Source: Mya arenaria
Lineage: Eukaryota; Mollusca; Bivalvia; Myida; Myidae
Length of the DNA stretch: 64,000 nt
Direction of reading: 5' to 3'
Assembly (NCBI RefSeq): GCF_026914265.1
Contig: NC_069135.1
Location: 8,635,001 to 8,699,000, forward strand
Shown: in pieces, positions 60,001-64,000 of the stretch
Numbering within the stretch: position 1 is the stretch's first letter
Layout: every line of letters starts with the position of its first letter
Program-made: the position numbers and the translations under genes
The notes under the pieces: model-generated
Databases searched by the model: none
What the model saw: only the letters and a program-made list of their open reading frames with translations
What the model was told of the DNA's origin: nothing

Positions 60001-63000
60001 GTCAATTATTAGAAAAACCTTGTGAACAAAATAGAGGTCACAATTTTAGCCTTATCTTAATGAAACTTGGTCAGTTATTGACTGCGAATGACCCAATATC
60101 GAACTTGACCTATATTTTTCTAGAGATGATCATTCTGACCAAGTTGAATTGAGTTAAGCCTAAAATTGTGACCTCTATTGTGTTCACAAGGTTTTTCTAC
60201 TAATTGACTGGCCTCTAGGGGCCATACTTTTCATTGGATCTTTATGATAATAGGTCAGAATGTTCACTTTATTTAGCAAAGCTACAGGTGAGCGATACAG
60301 GGCCATCATGGCCCTCTTGTATGTTAATTGTGATATAATTATTTATAAAGCCTCTGAAAAAACAGCCCTCAAATTAATTCAGAAGCTGCACAATGTCATG
60401 CTCAATGGCTTGTAGAGAGCTTTGAGAAAGCTAGCCTGCTAACTTAATTATTCAGAAGACCAAAAATAAACACTAACTATTTTTAAACAATTCATTTGAC
60501 AGCCCCTCGGAACTGAAAGGATAATTACTGAAATTGATATCAGTGATTTAATGAATGCCTGATATCAGCTCATATTCTGCTAGGCTTTATTTGAACACTG
60601 GGGAAAAAGTCAACACACTTTTGGCCAATTTACAACATTTCTGTGGTGGTAAATTATGTATAGTACCTTTGATTTAATATCTGTAGGATTACCTGTGGTC
60701 TAAAATAGCTGAATGCTAAACTACTTTTAATTAAAAGGTATTAATGAAGACAGTGTTTCATTTATTAAGGTATTTATTCTGATCAAGGTGGTTGCAGTGA
60801 AATGTGCAATAATAATGACTCCCTCCATAAATGGGGAGAGGAGACATTGTTTTTGCTCGAATTGTCTGTCAGGCCATCCATCTGTCAGTCTGTTTGTCCG
60901 TCAGTCGGTCACAAATCCATCACAAATCATGTCCGCTCCTTATCTCTTACTCCGCTTGTAGGATTTTGGAATAACTTGCCATGAAGGATTTTGAAATAAC
61001 TTGCCATGAAGGATTTTGGAATAACTTGCCATGAAGGATTTTGAAATAACTTGCCATGAATGTTCACCATATTTAGACATAGTGCATATGACATGTTCTA
61101 ACCACCTTGGTTCAAGGTCAAGGTTACACTTAGGTCAAAGGTCATATTACTACATTTTGTAAACAGTCAATATTTCTGGAACCTTTTGAATGATTTGAAA
61201 TAACTTGCCATAAGTGTTCACCATATTGAGACAATTTGCAGAGGGGGAGACTTCTGTTTTTGGTTACAGAAACAACTGTCTTTATTTTTTGAACTGAGAT
61301 ATTTGTATGTTTTTGCAGGCAGTCAACACATTTAGAATGTGCATTTCAAACAGGCATGAAATTTATGAGAACATAGCAAATGGACAAATAAGCATATTCT
61401 GATAATTAACCAAATATTAATTCACTCATATATAGATACACATCTCATCTCATCAGTATATAAAATCAAATTTGTATCCTGTTCTATAAAACCAAATTCA
61501 TGTCTGTATCCTGTTCTATAAACCAAAATCTTCAGTGGTTTAAATTTGTATACTGTAATATTAAACCACAACATGTAAACATAGACAGGTACAGGTGACT
61601 AGATCCTCTTTTTTTTCCATTTCTTTTTATGTATGAATAACAACAACAAAACATATGTTATTGGAAGCAAAAATGAAAGTTTGTTAAAACAAACTGATTG
61701 TTTTAAGGTAACCCTGATATATAACCCACAGCAATTATTAGTCAGCAATAAACATTGATAAAATGTTATTAGTGTGTATTTACCAAAATAAATGGATTTT
61801 TAGTAACACATAACCATTTTGTTTTGTTTAATACATACCCAAAACCCTTTAACCAGCTGAGATGTTGTGGTTATATTTTATCTACTGGTCCTGCCTCTAT
61901 TTAAATCTACCTATTCACCTGATTTAAATCAGTAATGGGCTAATGGCTGACTGCTATTTTCCCTTTTTTATGCATGGGAGATTTGAAAAATACTGTCATC
62001 TCATTGGACAAAATATAACATTGACCACTTAAGTTATATTGCAGGTTTTCAGTCATAGTGGATGCTTATAAACAGGATCTGCAACTAAATACACTGTACA
62101 TGTCAAGATTTGAGCAATGTCATGATATATCTTTACCTTTCTATTGGCAATGACACTGAAATTTTGGACAACCCATGTAAATGATCTATTTCTACTTGGC
62201 TTTCTGCTACACAATGCTTCATTGTTCAAAGAATGCATTGAACAGGATGTACACAAAAAACATGAAAAAATGAGATATTATTTTACAATGCAAGCAACTT
62301 GATTCTAAAATGTGTCAGATCTAAAAAGAAATTTTTCTGTACTGACAGATACCCGGTATGTGAATTTCTCACTTGCAAAGTTATGCATATTAACTCAGAG
62401 CAACAGTTAATGAAGCACTCTAAGTGCTACTCACTATCTATAATTTAGCTGTAGAGTTGCCAGTGTATCCTTGGAACAGGTTTGTAAATATATCAGTCAT
62501 CTCATAGTAAGTCCATTGCAGGGCCATGCTTGTCCTATTCTGTATGCAGCCTGGGCAGAGGCGGGTCTGTTTGATGTGAGCGAACTGCTGAAGCTCCGCA
62601 AGCTGGACAGTGACTTGGAGGGACATCCAACCCCTGTGAGTATTGGCAGCCATGACGGTCGTGTTTCATGTGTTAAAATTTATTGATAAAATTTGTGTTA
62701 TTCATAATCATCGCTTAAAGTGTAAATAACACCAGGCCGTACCATAGCCAAGGTAGTTGCAGTGCAATAGTTGCGGTGTCGCTAGTATATTTTTTTTTCT
62801 AGTGACAGATGAAGATTATTTTCAAACTATTAATTTATCTGAAAATCTTTTATGGGAGGCGCTATGGCATGTAGCAGAACATTGTTTACAGCACACCATG
62901 TATTTAGACATACCTTGTCTGTTGGATATACGCAGCAATTAAATAAAATGAGATGAAAGTCTACCTTTTAGCCAGGTTTTTCATTGCAGAATTCTTGGTT

Positions 63001-63637
63001 ACAGAATGGTGAAAAACCATGCAGGCAGGCACTCTAGTGTTGTTAATGCACCAGTCAATTGTAACCGCAGCCCCCCCCAGGTCCGGGTGTATACTGGGGA
63101 TAGCGGGGAAAATGAGCCGTATTTTACCTTTCAGGTGGCCCCGCAGTGCCGAATGAATGCAGTGGTTTTGTTTTTTTAGCATAAATGAAAAATGAATGTC
63201 AGAAAAATCTTAAATTGCCTCAATAGCCGAAAGTTGGTAGGAGTAACCTTTAAGATAAATCTGAAGAAAGACAAATATTTAAGGTGAAATGCTACCAAAA
63301 ATTTTACAGGTCAAACGTCACCAAAGCAAACTGTGTAAGCAGTGCAATCCTGTGTTTATTGACTGGTTGGAATTAAAGTTTAAAGAAAAGCTTTTTTTTA
63401 TAGTGACCCTGCGGATTCCCAAGCCATTGGTTTAATTGATCCTGTAAAAAACCCAGGGTGTCTTGGGTTACTTGGTTACCATTATCATTTTGCCCTGATT
63501 TCACTCAGGCAACCTTTTTTATTGTGACATACATTACAGAGGCTGAACTTCATTGATGTGGCGACAGGTTCCCTGGGACAAGGCCTCGGCTGTGCTGCTG
63601 GCATGGCCTACACAGGCAAATACTTTGACAAGTCAGA
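48003..63637 (+). CDS. TKT: Transketolase, 5' part (continues beyond the right edge)
   Basis: Thiamine-diphosphate enzyme of the non-oxidative pentose phosphate pathway, moving two-carbon units between ketose and aldose phosphates in the cytosol. Four coding exons seen: 48003-48109, 52044-52161, 62522-62635, 63540-63637, all GT-AG with matching phases (2, 0, 0, 2). The visible 145 residues start [20 protein letters not shown]. Then come the [18 protein letters not shown] helix and [20 protein letters not shown], with the His that contacts the cofactor. DLEGHPTP and [20 protein letters not shown] follow. About a quarter of a 620-residue family member is present. The GDGE cofactor motif lies beyond the window. 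Intron 2 is 10.4 kb because of two tandem-core elements. All visible residues fit a working enzyme. Confidence 0.96.
48316..49512 (+). mobile_element. Non-autonomous MULE-like element, copy 2, with nested MITE
   Basis: Flanked by perfect 10-bp direct repeats ACATGTCAGG at 48306-48315 and 49513-49522. Starts TAGTCCAAATAATTGTACG and ends TATTATATTAGACTA. Without the nested insertion it is 698 bp, matching copy 1 (710 bp). Sits in transketolase intron 1. Both copies share an open stretch reading [20 protein letters not shown], which I regard as non-coding. Confidence 0.85.
48976..49469. mobile_element. 494-bp MITE nested in the MULE-like element
   Basis: Perfect 13-bp terminal inverted repeats: CAGGGCTTTTTCT at 48976-48988 and AGAAAAAGCCCTG at 49457-49469. 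5-bp target duplication GGATT at 48971-48975 and 49470-49474. Copy 1 of the host element shows the empty site (minus strand TTAGGGATTGAAAGAATCC). The CAGGG ends resemble hAT elements, but the 5-bp duplication is not the usual 8 bp, so the superfamily is open. Contains a poly-T run near 49,090. Confidence 0.88.
49523..52043. other. Rest of transketolase intron 1
   Basis: Contains a GC-rich inverted repeat (arms 49975-49996, CCGGACCCGGCATGCGCTTT, and its near complement at 50073-50094) and the TIR element at 50162-50421. The remainder is AT-rich without recognised features. Confidence 0.45.
50162..50421. mobile_element. Possible short TIR element (260 bp)
   Basis: The ends are inverted repeats of 34 bp with about three quarters of positions alike. 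The left begins AGGCCTAATAAAAAAA and runs to TTTGGTTCGGGTA. The right, on the minus strand, begins AGGCCTAGAAAAAAAT and runs to TTTGGTTAGGGTA. Target duplications are not clear. Confidence 0.45.
52531..57440 (+). mobile_element. Tandem-core element of the 181-bp family, copy 3 (about 25 units)
   Basis: The left end TATGCCCCCGAAGGTGGGCA is followed by ATATTAAAATCGCACCGTC and a (CCGT)n tract. Then come about 25 units of 181 bp. Each contains GTATGGACAGATTTTAAAAT, AACTTGCCACATGTGTTCC, CTCAAAGGTCAAGGTCACAC and GAGTGCTGCATATAAGGACA. The right end is CATTCGGGGGCATTCGTCAC, then ATACTGTGACAGCTCTTGTT. Blocks of seven units recur: TGCTACATACAAGGACATAG near 55,258 and 56,526, 1,267-1,268 bp apart. The layout recalls bivalve pearl-type elements. 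No coding capacity. Confidence 0.93.
57466..60320 (+). mobile_element. Tandem-core element of a 145-bp family (about 17 units)
   Basis: The left end CTCACCTGTCACGTAGTGAC is followed by AAGGTGAGC and a (CCGT)n tract. Then come units of 145 bp with CCTTGTGAACACAATAGAGG, CTTGGTCAGAATGATCATCT, AAGTTCGATATTGGGTCATC and ACTAGGTCACTAGGTCAATT. The right end holds CTACAGGTGAGCGATACAGG and a hairpin, then CTCTTGT. Terminal CTCACCTGT and ACAGGTGAG are inverted repeats. An eight-unit block is duplicated: the GACCTAATCTTTATGAAACT variant near 58,165 recurs as GACCTAATTTTTATGAAACT 1,160 bp later. The last unit is inverted (about 60,073-60,207). Confidence 0.93.
60321..62521 (+). repeat. Right part of transketolase intron 2, with small tandem repeat
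   Basis: At about 60,955-61,060 four copies of AGGATTTTGGAATAACTTGC plus CATGA occur. They are followed by sequence with GGTTCAAGGTCAAGGTTACA that resembles a decayed relative of the 181-bp family. The rest is AT-rich and empty. Confidence 0.6.
62636..63539 (+). other. Transketolase intron 3
   Basis: About 0.9 kb between the exon ending GHPTP and the exon starting [10 protein letters not shown]. No repeats recognised. Sequence after 63,637 is intron 4 up to the right edge. Confidence 0.8.
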
Positions 63638-64000
63638 GTAAGTTTCATTATAAGCTCAACTATTGGAAGAATATATAGTTATACTTCTCACCCTATCATC
63701 AGAGTCACACACTTGTAAAGTTTTGTATAAAACCACCTTTAAGACATTCTCTCAGCAAAAACATGATGTATTGTATTTGAACTTGAGATGTGTTTTCCCA
63801 ATTATCTAATCTACTTAATTGAAGGGACTTGCTCATGTTTTGGCAACAAATCTTTTCCCCAAAAATCATCTGAAATACTTAAATTTTATATTATATGACT
63901 TATATTATAACTGTTTCACTGTTTGATACTGAAATTGCAGAAAAAAATACTTTTTAAGTTTATAATAAACACTTTTTAAGTTTATAATAATAATCTGCTC

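Noticed and set aside
52531-60320. CRISPR-like or centromeric satellite reading of the arrays
   Set aside because: Units are direct tandem repeats without spacers, bounded by mobile-element-like ends, in an intron of an animal gene.

Overview
The window looks like nuclear DNA of a bivalve mollusc. Genes are split by GT-AG introns, the sequence is AT-rich, animal genes are recognisable (mitochondrial F1 gamma, caveolin, SLC46-type transporter, RhoA, transketolase), and the interspersed repeats resemble those of bivalves: tandem-core elements with (CCGT)n tails and a palindromic TTAAAGC element. The species cannot be fixed from the sequence. All exon models come from reading splice sites by eye against remembered family sequences.

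Layout. 1-2,800: intergenic, with one unidentified exon-like segment on the minus strand. 3,134-7,451 (-): ATP synthase gamma, seven coding exons, apparently complete. 8,231-11,766: broken MITE, ATGG/GA microsatellite, CR1/Jockey-like LINE relic. 11,767-20,960 (+): caveolin with two alternative first exons and a last intron filled by about 5.8 kb of a 36-bp minisatellite. 21,934-24,570 (-): SLC46-type MFS transporter, tail to tail with caveolin. 27,934-37,936 (-): RhoA, one shared first coding exon and two alternative terminal exons of equal length, separated by a 27-bp minisatellite. 38,553-47,900: a MULE-like non-autonomous element, two tandem-core elements, an L1-like LINE relic and microsatellites. 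48,003 to the right edge (+): 5' part of transketolase, four coding exons seen, with introns loaded with mobile elements and two large arrays (181-bp and 145-bp units).

Main points for a second look. Each 36-bp unit in the caveolin intron looks like a 3' splice site (branch-point-like CTGAC, then TTTCAG, then GCC). At least six upstream copies lie in an open frame continuous with the last exon and could add multiples of about 12 residues. The RhoA locus encodes two C-termini (CKLF and CQLL) through terminal exons nearly identical in their 5' halves and divergent in their 3' halves. Two copies of one MULE-like element each carry perfect 10-bp target duplications, and one is interrupted by a 494-bp MITE whose empty site is preserved in the other copy. 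Two unrelated tandem-core families share a 3' end made of a hairpin followed by CTCTTGT, and their units are rich in nuclear-receptor half-sites.

The genes are unrelated housekeeping or signalling genes, with no sign of operon-like cooperation.
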